A DNA stretch of 22,028 nucleotides from CAYONP01 sp964405335 (GTDB taxonomy: Bacteria > Armatimonadota > UBA10988). The DNA is taken from positions 1-22,028 of the forward strand of contig CAYONP010000092.1 of NCBI GenBank assembly GCA_964405335.1, given 5' to 3'. Shown in pieces: positions 15,021-21,997 of the stretch (the first letter of the stretch is position 1; the number at the start of each line of letters is the position of its first letter). Below the pieces are notes generated by a model. The model had not been told where the DNA came from. It made no database searches and saw nothing but the letters and a program-made list of their open reading frames with translations. A program made the position numbers and the translations under genes.

Positions 15021-15225
15021 GCGCCGGTGGCTGGAGCAGTCGGACGGGCCCCAGGTGGCGGCTGTGCGTCGCATGACACCTGCCCAGAAGCTCGCCGCTC
15101 ATGACAGTCTCTGGGCGACCACGCGTCGATTGATCGCGGCCGGAATCCGGGCTCGCCACCCGGAACTGAACGACTCGCAGGTGGAGCAACGGGTCGCCGA
15201 GAGGGTCCATCGTGGAACACAGTGA
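15007..15225 (+). CDS. Small helical protein, partner of a nucleotidyltransferase (toxin-antitoxin-type module)
   Basis: A 72-residue protein starting at ATG 15007, which overlaps the end of the fucosidase-like gene by 14 bases; GGAGG precedes it. Its centre, VRRMTPAQKLAAHDSLWATT followed by AAGIRARHPELNDSQVEQRV, matches a common family of small proteins encoded directly upstream of MNT/AbiEii-like nucleotidyltransferases. The next frame starts 14 bases before its stop, which indicates translational coupling. By association it may be the antitoxin or accessory half of a toxin-antitoxin pair; this is inference. Its partner is destroyed here, leaving this protein as an orphan. An internal ATG (15073) would give a shorter product but would lose the conserved region before MTPAQK. 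Confidence 0.7.
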   Translation: MDSLRRRWLEQSDGPQVAAVRRMTPAQKLAAHDSLWATTRRLIAAGIRARHPELNDSQVEQRVAERVHRGTQ

Positions 15226-15312
15226 ACTGCTCCTGACCGCAGCCGAGGCCTTCGACGCCGTCGGTGCTGAGTATGCCATTGTCGGGGGCGCCGCAGCCAT
15301 CATCTACGGAAT
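15212..15312 (+). pseudogene. Nucleotidyltransferase (MNT/AbiEii-like), truncated by RAYT element
   Basis: GTG 15212 overlaps the upstream small gene by 14 bases and opens MEHSELLLTAAEAFDAVGAE followed by YAIVGGAAAIIYGI. The GG motif with following helix is the start of a minimal nucleotidyltransferase core. After 34 codons the reading runs into the tandem repeats of the transposase element, and the catalytic DxD region and everything after it are missing. No remnant is visible right of the element, where the creatininase gene begins at once. The loss is therefore a deletion, not a clean insertion. Confidence 0.72.
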
Positions 15313-15444
15313 CCGGGGACACACGACTCATTTCTTGACCAGGCTGACGCGCTGCGAGAACCCGGGGACACACGACTCATTTCTTCGGAATCCGGGGACA
15401 CACGACTCATTTCTCGAGAACCCGGGGACACACGACTCATTTCT
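15313..15444 (+). repeat. Left repeat array, four 23-bp units with alternating flanks
   Basis: Units start at 15313, 15362, 15392 and 15422 (spacings 49, 30, 30) and are identical over 23 bases, ccggggacacacgac plus tcatttct. Units 1 and 3 are preceded by cggaat; units 2 and 4 by cgagaac. Units 1 and 4 are followed by gaccaggc. The alternation implies that a two-unit block was duplicated, carrying a piece of the interrupted host gene (cggaat) with it. Confidence 0.9.
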
Positions 15445-15480
15445 TGACCAGGCGGCCGCGCTTGGCCTACACTTCGCGGC

Positions 15481-16140
15481 ATGGCACGGATAGCGAGGGT
15501 CGTGCTGCCCGGGGTTCCGCACCACATCACCCAGCGGGGCAATCGGCGTCAGCCGACGTTTTTCTGCGAGGCAGATTACCGGCTCTATCGCGACCTGATG
15601 GCCGAGTGGGGAACCCACCACGGCATGGCTATCTGGGCCTACTGCCTGATGCCCAACCACGTGCATCTGATCGCTGTGCCGGAGCGGCCGGAGTCCCTGG
15701 CCAAGGGCCTCGGCGAGGCCCACCAGCGATACACCCGGGCGGTCAACAAGCAGCAGGGGTGGACCGGTTACTTGTGGCAGGGCCGCTTCCATTCGTCACC
15801 GCTGGACGAAGCCTGGCTTTACCATGCGGCGCGTTACGTCGAGCTTAACCCGGTCCGGGCGGGCCTCGTCGCGCAGCCGGGCGACTACCCCTGGTCCAGC
15901 GCCGCGGCGCACCTGGCGAACGAGGACGACGCACTGGTCAAGGTGGCGCCGCTGCTCCAGCGATGGCCGGACTGGGCTGACGCGCTGGCCGAAGGCGTGG
16001 CCGAAGCCGTGCTCAAGCCGCTGCGCGAACGGACGCGCACGGGTCGTCTTCTGGGCTCGGACGAGTTCGTGGCGCGGGCGGAAGCATCGGTGGGCCGTCG
16101 GCTCCGGACGCAGACCGCCGGGCGGCCGAGAGTAGAATAG
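15481..16140 (+). CDS. rayT: REP-associated tyrosine transposase (RAYT, Y1/IS200-like)
   Basis: A 219-residue Y1-type HUH transposase. The family opening ARVVLPGVPHHITQRGNRR is followed by the metal-binding HUH motif MPNHVHLI (His60, His62), the candidate nucleophile Tyr84 in HQRYTRAVN, and the RAYT signature WQGRFHSSPLDE with YVELNPVRAGL and YPWSSAAAH. Such enzymes cut single-stranded DNA at REP hairpins next to their genes and are largely domesticated in bacteria. ATG 15481 fits the conserved N-terminus. The last residues (AGRPRVE) are encoded inside the first right-hand repeat. All catalytic residues are present, so activity is plausible. It lacks a TnpB-type partner, as usual for this group. 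Confidence 0.93.
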   Translation: MARIARVVLPGVPHHITQRGNRRQPTFFCEADYRLYRDLMAEWGTHHGMAIWAYCLMPNHVHLIAVPERPESLAKGLGEAHQRYTRAVNKQQGWTGYLWQGRFHSSPLDEAWLYHAARYVELNPVRAGLVAQPGDYPWSSAAAHLANEDDALVKVAPLLQRWPDWADALAEGVAEAVLKPLRERTRTGRLLGSDEFVARAEASVGRRLRTQTAGRPRVE

Positions 16141-16195
16141 GTCGTGTGTCCCCAGGTCGGCGGGCGGCCGAGAAGGAAATAGGTCGTGTGTCCCC
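16119..16195 (+). repeat. Right repeat pair of the RAYT element
   Basis: Two tandem copies, 16119-16153 and 16161-16195, are offset by 42 bases. Each begins cgggcggccgaga and ends aggtcgtgtgtcccc, with small differences between. The 13-base ends are the inverse of the left array units. The transposase stop codon lies inside the first copy. Confidence 0.88.
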
Positions 16196-16198
16196 GCA

Positions 16199-17059
16199 TT
16201 AAAGCGCGCCCGCCAGCGCTTCGATGCCGGTGAAGTCGCCCGCGGCGAGCATCGCGCCGTAGCCTGTCAGCTCGCCGGCGAAGAGGCGGCGCCAGGCCTG
16301 CCACGGGTTGCCCGTGCGGCGCCAGGCGGTCACCTGCGCGGAGACGATAGCCCGCTCGGCGCGGATGAACGCCGCGCGGGTGGCCGCGTTCCAGCTCGGC
16401 ATCGCCGCCGCAACGGCGGCCAAGCGGTCGACGATCTGCTCGGTGTATCGCCGGCCCAGCTCCGGCGACGCGCCGGCCTTGATCTTGCCGTCCGGGCCGT
16501 AGTCGGGATCGTCGTCGATCCGCTCGATGGCGACCAGTTCGGGGTGCAGGTGCCAGAGCAGCGAGGTCTCGCCGATGCCGGCATGGTCGCCGAGGTAGCC
16601 GGCGTCCTGGGCGAGCCAGTACTCGGGCGTGCCGAGGATCGGCAGGTCGAGCCGCTCGCTCATCCGCGCCGCCGTCTCGCGCACGACAATCTGCTGGTTG
16701 TGGCCGTAGTGTCCGGTGAGCATCACCACCGCCCGGAACCCGAGCCGGTGGAACTCGCTCAGCAGCCGCTCGAGCCAGGGGCGCAGGTAGCCGTTGTCCC
16801 AGGCATTCTCCGGCTCGATCTTCACCGTCGCCGGCTGGTCCAGCCCGCCCATGCCGCCATAGACCGGCGGATGGACCACCCCGCCGGCGCGCCGGGCCGC
16901 GAGCACACAGAGCGCGTGGGCCTTGAGCGCGTCGAGCCCGAGCGCGTTGTGCTCGCCGTGCCACTCGACCGTGCCGAGCGGCAGCCAGCAGACGGGCAGC
17001 CGCTCGAACGCCGTTCGATATTCGAACGGCAGTTGGCGCTCCCACTGGACTTCGTTCAT
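16199..17059 (-). CDS. Creatininase-family amidohydrolase
   Basis: A 286-residue metal-dependent amidohydrolase of the creatininase family (creatininase, FAPy deformylase ArfB, MftE). LPLGTVEWHGEHNALGLDA supplies Glu32, His34 and Asp43 with the same spacing as metal ligands 34/36/45 of Pseudomonas creatininase. LTGHYGHN (113-120) supplies the next His, and HAGIGETS (158-165) the late Glu. The creatininase ligand Glu122 is Gly here (HYG for HYE), so creatinine is an unlikely substrate; the true one is unknown. Its ATG overlaps the stop of the esterase gene as ATGA, so the two are co-translated. The RAYT element ends 3 bases after its stop. Confidence 0.88.
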   Translation of the reverse strand: MNEVQWERQLPFEYRTAFERLPVCWLPLGTVEWHGEHNALGLDALKAHALCVLAARRAGGVVHPPVYGGMGGLDQPATVKIEPENAWDNGYLRPWLERLLSEFHRLGFRAVVMLTGHYGHNQQIVVRETAARMSERLDLPILGTPEYWLAQDAGYLGDHAGIGETSLLWHLHPELVAIERIDDDPDYGPDGKIKAGASPELGRRYTEQIVDRLAAVAAAMPSWNAATRAAFIRAERAIVSAQVTAWRRTGNPWQAWRRLFAGELTGYGAMLAAGDFTGIEALAGAL

Positions 17060-19017
17060 TCCAGCGGCTCCCCGCGCTCGTCGCGGCGGTCGGTGACCGT
17101 CAGCTTGTCGCCGAGCAGCCGCTCCAGGCCGGGCAAGTCGTACTCGCGCAGCGCACCGTGAACTGTGTTCTGGAGCTGACCGATGTTCCGTCCGCCGTCG
17201 ATGACCTGCTGCCAGCTCGCCAGGCTGCCCTCGATCTTCACCGTCGCGAACAGCCCCGGCTCGCACGCCGCCGCGTGCAGCGCCGGCACGCCCACCGCGC
17301 CCACCGCGATCAGCTCGACCGGCTCACCCAGCCAGCGGGCGCAGACCAGGATGTCCTCGGCCCTCATGCCGACGTAGCTGCGGCCGAGCAGATAGGCCGT
17401 GAACTGGTCTTCCCAGTCGCTGCCGAAGTCACCGCCGAGCGCCGTCTGCGCGGTCTGCGCCGTCTCGCCGGTGCCCCTCAGATCGACCGCCAGCACCGAC
17501 CGGCCGGCGGCGGCCAGCGACTCGATCCGCTCCGCCGCCGCGGCTTTGCCCCCGCTGTGGACCAGCAGCACCGGCGGGCCCGCCGGCGCGGCCGGCTCGA
17601 GATGTACCGCCGGCAGGGCGATGCCCGGGTCCGGCCACAAGACCACCTGGCTCGGCCCGGCCTGTTCGACCCGCGGCTCGGGCAGTTCGGCCAGTGGGCG
17701 GATGCCGGCCAGCGCGCGGACCCGCTCGACCGACGGCACGGCCGGTCGCGCGGCGGCCAGGCGCGCGGCGGTGTCGCGGTTGAGGTCATAGGCCGTCCGC
17801 TCGCCGGGCAGGCTGGTGATCTCCCCGTCGGGCGCGGCGAACAGCTCCTCGACCGGGATCAGTTCGATGTCGGGTTCGGCGATCGGCTCGTCGCGGCCCT
17901 GCAGCCAGCGGGCCATCCAGCGGACGGTAGCCTCGCGGCTGGCGCGGTTGTAGTTGTGCGGCGCGTCGTTCTCGATGATGTCCATCCGCTCGCTGACGCC
18001 GAGCCGCGCGTAGAGCCGCTTGGCATACTCGAAGCTGGTCCAGGCGGCCTCGCGCGAGAAGAAGTCGTCGGTGGCGATGACCATCAGCACCGGCAGTGGC
18101 GCCTGCATGGTCAGGTAGTCGGCGTGGTCCATGCCCCAGGCGAGCTGGCCGAAGATGTTCTGCTCGGCATCGCCCATGCGGCCGCCGACCATGTGCCGTA
18201 ACTGCATGCCGTGGCCGTGGATGTAGCAGCTCGGCGCGGCCGCGCCGATCCGCTCGTCGAGGCTCATCAGGTAGGCCGTCTGCGTTCCGCCGCCGCTGTT
18301 GCCGCAGCAGCCGATCCGGTGGTGGTCGACGTCTTCGCGCGACTGGAGGTAGTCGATCCCGCGCATTCCATCCCAGATCTCGTACCGCGCGGTGTTCTCG
18401 CCAAGCAGGATGCAGCCGACGCCGAGGTTGGTGTGCGCGCGGGTGCCCCAGTAGCCGGGCCCCTCGGCCGGCAGTTGCCGCCGCTCGCCCTGGTCGATCG
18501 GGTCGTAGACCAGCGCGACGAAGCCCTCGAGCGCCAGCAGCGCCGCCATCGTCTGATACGTGTCGTGCGCCTTACCGGTCTGCGAGTGGCCGCAGGGGAT
18601 GAGCACCGCCGGGTAGGGTGGGCTGAACCGGGGCGATTCGGGCACGAACACCGCGCCGCTGACGTGGAAGTCGGGCAGGCTGGCGAAGAGCACCTTTTCG
18701 ACCCGGTAGCCGTCGCGGCGGATGACGCCGGTCAGTTCGGGCGCCAGGGGGCACCGTGCCGGCCAGCCGCCGAGCGCCGCGACGAACCGCCGCCGCAGCT
18801 CGGCGTGGTGGGCGCCGATGGCGGCCGGCTCCGTGCGCTCGGCATAGGCGGTCTGCCAGGCGCGCCAGCGTTCGTCGCTCAGGCGCAGCAGGTACTCCTG
18901 GCACATCTCGTGCAGGGCGATGCCGCCGGGCAGCTCGGGCCGGACAGCGTAGTCGATGCTCGCCGGCGCGGCCGAGAGGCTGAGCACGGCCAGGCCGGCG
19001 GCGCAGGGTGGTATCAT
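17056..19017 (-). CDS. Exported acetyl-xylan-esterase-like alpha/beta hydrolase
   Basis: A 653-residue hydrolase. ATG 19017 has GGGAG 6 bases upstream and yields a short signal-like N-terminus (MIPPCAAGLAVLSLSAAPAS). Residues 100-390 form an alpha/beta hydrolase core of the acetyl xylan esterase type: YPAVLIPCGHSQTGKAHD, then YDPIDQGERR, the nucleophile elbow GCCGNSGGG (Ser241), a late Asp in VIATDDFFSREAAW and the catalytic His in NDAPHNYNRAS. Residues 480-640 look like a second, degenerate hydrolase fold (VLLVHSGGKAAAAERIE, AVDLRGTGET) without a clear nucleophile. It probably deacetylates or de-esterifies plant or algal polysaccharides. It is translationally coupled to the creatininase-family gene and divergent from the DUF1080 gene. 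Confidence 0.85.
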   Translation of the reverse strand: MIPPCAAGLAVLSLSAAPASIDYAVRPELPGGIALHEMCQEYLLRLSDERWRAWQTAYAERTEPAAIGAHHAELRRRFVAALGGWPARCPLAPELTGVIRRDGYRVEKVLFASLPDFHVSGAVFVPESPRFSPPYPAVLIPCGHSQTGKAHDTYQTMAALLALEGFVALVYDPIDQGERRQLPAEGPGYWGTRAHTNLGVGCILLGENTARYEIWDGMRGIDYLQSREDVDHHRIGCCGNSGGGTQTAYLMSLDERIGAAAPSCYIHGHGMQLRHMVGGRMGDAEQNIFGQLAWGMDHADYLTMQAPLPVLMVIATDDFFSREAAWTSFEYAKRLYARLGVSERMDIIENDAPHNYNRASREATVRWMARWLQGRDEPIAEPDIELIPVEELFAAPDGEITSLPGERTAYDLNRDTAARLAAARPAVPSVERVRALAGIRPLAELPEPRVEQAGPSQVVLWPDPGIALPAVHLEPAAPAGPPVLLVHSGGKAAAAERIESLAAAGRSVLAVDLRGTGETAQTAQTALGGDFGSDWEDQFTAYLLGRSYVGMRAEDILVCARWLGEPVELIAVGAVGVPALHAAACEPGLFATVKIEGSLASWQQVIDGGRNIGQLQNTVHGALREYDLPGLERLLGDKLTVTDRRDERGEPLE

Positions 19018-19123
19018 GGGGCGCTCCCGTGGGGCACTTCCCGCGTGGCTTGGGCGTCTCCTGCTGTGGAGAGGATTTGCCGCCGCCGAGCGCAAGACGT
19101 CGACGGCGACGGAGGAGAGGGCA
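19018..19123. promoter_or_regulatory. Divergent promoter region, esterase operon / DUF1080 gene
   Basis: These 106 bases separate two divergent exported-enzyme genes of carbohydrate catabolism, which suggests shared control (inference). Ribosome-binding sites are visible on both sides (GGGAG on the minus strand; GGAGG at 19111-19115 on the plus strand). No promoter boxes could be assigned with confidence. Confidence 0.35.
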
Positions 19124-19768
19124 GTGACTCGGATGCGATGGATGCTGTTAGGGCTGATGGTTCTGGTCCCGGCGCTGGCCGCCGAGGCACCGCCGCGCGA
19201 CGGCGACTGGGTCGAGCTGATCAACGGTGAGAACCTCGACGGCTGGCAGCTGCGCCACCCCGACGGCAAGAACGCCTGGGTGGTCGAGGATGGTGTGCTG
19301 GTCAACACCGAGCGGGGCACCGATTTCATCAGCGACGAGAGCTTCGGCAGTTGCCAGGTGTGGGTCGAGTTCATGGTCCCCCAGGGCAGCAACAGCGGGG
19401 TCTATCTGCAGGGCCGCTACGAGGTCCAGATTGCCGACACCCACGGTCACGACCTGGGCATGGGCTCGTGCGGCGCGGTCTATAGCAAGGCGGTGCCGAG
19501 CGAGGACGCGGCCAAGCCGGCGGGCGAGTGGCAGACGTTCCACATCACCTTCCAGTCGGCCCAGCTCAACGCCGATGGCGAGGTCACGCGCCAGGCGCGG
19601 ATCACCGTGGTGCACAACGGTGTGACGGTGGTCGACGACGTCGAGATCAACAGCCCGACCGGCGGTCAGATCGACAACGATCACGGCAAGCCAGGCCCGA
19701 TCATGATTCAGGGCGACCACGGTCCAATCCAGTACCGCCGCATCGCGGTGCTGCCGATGGAGGACTGA
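19124..19768 (+). CDS. DUF1080 family exported protein (3-keto-disaccharide hydrolase)
   Basis: A 214-residue secreted jelly-roll protein of family PF06439; characterised members hydrolyse 3-keto-disaccharides. GTG 19124 is chosen because GGAGG lies 8 bases upstream and gives a basic n-region (MTRMRWMLLGLMVLVPALAA) with cleavage near AEAPP. Family hallmarks: WVELINGENLDGWQLRH, WVVEDGVLVNTERGTDFI, the SNSGVYLQGRYEVQI segment, AGEWQTFHITF, and GPIMIQGDHGPIQYRRIAVL at the end. ATG 19133 is the alternative start. Full length for a single domain. It is divergent from the esterase operon. Confidence 0.92.
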   Translation: MTRMRWMLLGLMVLVPALAAEAPPRDGDWVELINGENLDGWQLRHPDGKNAWVVEDGVLVNTERGTDFISDESFGSCQVWVEFMVPQGSNSGVYLQGRYEVQIADTHGHDLGMGSCGAVYSKAVPSEDAAKPAGEWQTFHITFQSAQLNADGEVTRQARITVVHNGVTVVDDVEINSPTGGQIDNDHGKPGPIMIQGDHGPIQYRRIAVLPMED

Positions 19769-19839
19769 GCGGGTTCAGCAACGCCGCGCCCAGGCCCGCT
19801 GTCGAATCGCCGACGCGCGGGCGGCGGCCGGAGCGCTGC

Positions 19840-21072
19840 ATGGCCTCGGTGCTGATCGCTCTTGACGGCCACATCGTCGACAGCCTGATCCTGTCGAAGG
19901 TGCTCGACCGTATCGTCGAGCGCGGCGTGGCGTATGAGGTGCTGGTGCTCCGGCTCGGACAGGCCGCCAGCGACCCGAGCCATGCCGAACTCCGGCTCAC
20001 CGCCGGCGATCCGGCGTTGCTCGATAACCTGCTCGACGAGCTGGCCGAGCATGGCGCCGTCGCGCTGGCCGAGCCCGACCTGCCGCCTCCGCCGGCCGAG
20101 GCGCGGTGGCAGCCGGCGCCGGCCGACGGGGTCTTTCCCGACGGCTTCTATGCCACCACCAACCTCGAGACCTGGGTGCGGCTGGGCGGGCGCTGGACAC
20201 CGCTCGACCGGGTCGAGATGGACTGCGGCGTGGTCCTGGCCGGCGGGCGGCCGAGCTGCACGCCGTTGCACCGCGTCCGCGCCGGCCAGCCTGTGCTGGT
20301 CGGCGACGAGGCGGTCCAGGTCGCGCCGCCGCCGCCGGCCGCCGCACGCGAGGCGTTCGGCTTCATGGGTGCCGGCGTGTCGGCCGAGCGGCCGAAGGAG
20401 CAGAGCCTGGCCGCCGCCGCCGAGGCGATCCGGCAGGCACGGCAGGAGGGTCGCCGCGTGCTCTTCGTCGGTGGCCCGGCCATCATCCACACCGGCGCCG
20501 GGCCGATGCTCGCGGCGCTCATCCGTGGCGGCTGGATCGACGTCCTGTTTGCCGGCAACGCCCTGGCCACCCATGACATCGAGCAGGCGCTCTACGGCAC
20601 CTCGCTCGGGCTCGACCTGGCCACCGGCGCGCCGGCGCCGCATGGGCACCAGCACCACCTGCGGTCCATCAACCGCATCCGCGCGCTGGGCGGCATCGCC
20701 GCCGCCGTCCACGCGGGCGAGCTGACCTCGGGCGTGATGCATGCCTGCCTGACCGCCGGGGTCGAGGTGGTGCTCGCCGGCAGCATCCGCGACGACGGGC
20801 CGCTGCCCGAGGTGATCACCGACGCCATAGCGGCGCAGGATGCGATGCGGCGGGCGGTCGATGGCGTCGGCGTTGCGCTGATGGTCGCCACCACGCTGCA
20901 CTCGGTGGCCGCCGGAAACCTGCTGCCGGCCAGCGTGGCCACCTTCTGCATCGACGTCGACCCGGAGACGGTGATCAAGCTGCTCGACCGCGGCACGCAC
21001 CAGGCGGTCGGCATCGTCACCGATTGCCGCTACGCGCTGGACTCGCTGGCGGCCAGGCTCGACCGCCGATGA
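19840..21072 (+). CDS. TIGR00300 (LOR/SDH-like) protein, predicted ornithine cyclodeaminase
   Basis: A 410-residue cytoplasmic enzyme of the TIGR00300 family, equivalent to the C-terminal half of cyanobacterial AgrE, which converts ornithine to proline with loss of ammonia. The N-terminal region (LDGHIVDSLILSKVLDRIVE, then DPSHAELRL) and the NAD-binding half (HGHQHHLRSINRIRALGG, AGSIRDDGPLPEVITDA, then LMVATTLHSVAAGNLLPASV and HQAVGIVTD) follow the family closely. ATG 19840 has GGAG 6 bases upstream. Its stop overlaps the next ATG (ATGA), so it is translated with the arginine dihydrolase-like gene; together they would run Arg to Orn to Pro. Older databases label this family 'LOR/SDH bifunctional enzyme', which does not describe its activity. 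Confidence 0.9.
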   Translation: MASVLIALDGHIVDSLILSKVLDRIVERGVAYEVLVLRLGQAASDPSHAELRLTAGDPALLDNLLDELAEHGAVALAEPDLPPPPAEARWQPAPADGVFPDGFYATTNLETWVRLGGRWTPLDRVEMDCGVVLAGGRPSCTPLHRVRAGQPVLVGDEAVQVAPPPPAAAREAFGFMGAGVSAERPKEQSLAAAAEAIRQARQEGRRVLFVGGPAIIHTGAGPMLAALIRGGWIDVLFAGNALATHDIEQALYGTSLGLDLATGAPAPHGHQHHLRSINRIRALGGIAAAVHAGELTSGVMHACLTAGVEVVLAGSIRDDGPLPEVITDAIAAQDAMRRAVDGVGVALMVATTLHSVAAGNLLPASVATFCIDVDPETVIKLLDRGTHQAVGIVTDCRYALDSLAARLDRR

Positions 21073-21881
21073 GCCGGCGTCTGCTGATGTGCTCGCCGCG
21101 CGTGTTCGACGTGGTCTATGAGATCAACGCCTGGATGTCGGTCCGCCGCCGGCCCGACCTCGGCCTGGCCGAGCGGCAGTGGGCGGCGCTGTACGAGCTG
21201 CTCACCGCGCGGCTCGGCGTTGCCGTCGAGCTGGTCGAGCCGCGGCACGACGCGCCGGACATGGTCTTCGCCGCCAACTCGGGCCTGGCCCGCGGCCGGC
21301 GTGTCTGGCTGGCCAACTTCCGCCACCCGCAGCGGCAGGTCGAGGCGCCGGCCTTCCGCGACTGGTTCGCCGCGCACGGCTACGAGGTGGTGGCTCCGCC
21401 CGACGGCGTGATCTTCGAGGGCGAGGGCGATGCGCTGTTTGCCGGCGAGACGCTCCTCGCCGGCTATCTGCAGCGCAGCAGCATCGCCAGCCATGCCTGG
21501 CTCGCCGGCGAGCTGGGCTGCGAAGTGCTCTCGCTCGAACTGGTCGACCCGCGCTGGTACCACCTCGATACGGCCCTGTTCGTCTTGGCGCCCGAGCGGG
21601 TCGTCTGGTGGCCGGCGGCGTTTGATCCGTATGCGCAGCGAGTCGTCCGCGAACGTTTCGCCACCGTCGAGGTCGAGCGCGACGAGGCGCTCCGCTTCGC
21701 CTGCAACGCGGTGGTCATCGGTCGCGAGATCGTCATGCCGGCCGGCTGCCCGCGGCTCGGCACGAGGCTGGAGACCGAGGGCTACCACGTCCACCCGGTC
21801 GACCTGAGCGAGTTCATCAAGAGCGGCGGCGCGGCCAAGTGCCTCGTGCTCTGGCTCGACGGCGCGGATGAAGGCGGCTGA
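21069..21881 (+). CDS. Pentein-family arginine dihydrolase-like (ArgZ/DDAH type)
   Basis: A 270-residue guanidino-group-modifying enzyme, matching the N-terminal domain of ArgZ/AgrE, which converts arginine to ornithine, CO2 and two ammonia. Key residues are present: Asn20 in YEINAWM, Asn70 in MVFAANSGL, the GEGDALF segment (118-124), His165 in WYHLDTALF and the catalytic Cys258 in SGGAAKCLV. The two Asn correspond to Asn22 and Asn71, which I recall from the ArgZ literature as distinguishing dihydrolase from ordinary deiminase or DDAH activity. It starts at an ATG overlapping the stop of the TIGR00300 gene. In cyanobacteria the two activities are fused with this domain first; here they are separate and in reversed gene order. 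A DDAH (dimethylarginine) role is the main alternative. Confidence 0.88.
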   Translation: MSRRLLMCSPRVFDVVYEINAWMSVRRRPDLGLAERQWAALYELLTARLGVAVELVEPRHDAPDMVFAANSGLARGRRVWLANFRHPQRQVEAPAFRDWFAAHGYEVVAPPDGVIFEGEGDALFAGETLLAGYLQRSSIASHAWLAGELGCEVLSLELVDPRWYHLDTALFVLAPERVVWWPAAFDPYAQRVVRERFATVEVERDEALRFACNAVVIGREIVMPAGCPRLGTRLETEGYHVHPVDLSEFIKSGGAAKCLVLWLDGADEGG

Positions 21882-21919
21882 CCCATAGGCGTTCATTCTG
21901 AGCCCCAAGCAGCCCTCTC

Positions 21920-21997
21920 GGTGCCACAGGCGGCTTGCCCGCCAGTGCTGTCCAGCAGCTCGTCGGCGGCACAGGCGGGCAAGCCGCCAGTGGCACC
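21920..21997. repeat. Intergenic inverted repeat with 24-bp arms
   Basis: The arms 21920-21943 (ggtgccacaggcggcttgcc plus cgcc) and 21974-21997 are inverted copies matching at 23 of 24 positions, with a 30-base loop. The element starts 39 bases after the arginine dihydrolase-like stop. It resembles dispersed extragenic palindromes common in GC-rich genomes; as a strong hairpin it could also end the operon transcript. The remaining bases to 22028 show nothing. Confidence 0.85.

Larger units (their letters stand above)
15313..16195 (+). mobile_element. RAYT element with inverted terminal repeat arrays
   Basis: A REP-associated tyrosine transposase gene lies between repeats. Four copies of a unit beginning ccggggacacacgac stand on the left (15313-15444). 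Two copies of its inverse, gtcgtgtgtcccc, stand on the right (16141-16153 and 16183-16195). The shared inverted core is 13 bases (ggggacacacgac). The left edge interrupts the nucleotidyltransferase gene; the right edge lies 3 bases from the creatininase stop. No target-site duplication is evident, as expected for this class. Confidence 0.82.

Noticed and set aside
15313..15444. Regularly spaced 23-bp repeats as a CRISPR array
   Set aside because: Gaps are 7 to 26 bases and contain repeated flanks, not unique spacers; no cas genes; the inverse core beyond the transposase explains them as element ends.
17060..17266. N-terminal extension of the creatininase-family protein
   Set aside because: Antisense-like Arg-rich sequence within the esterase gene; the ATGA overlap at 17056-17059 marks the real start.
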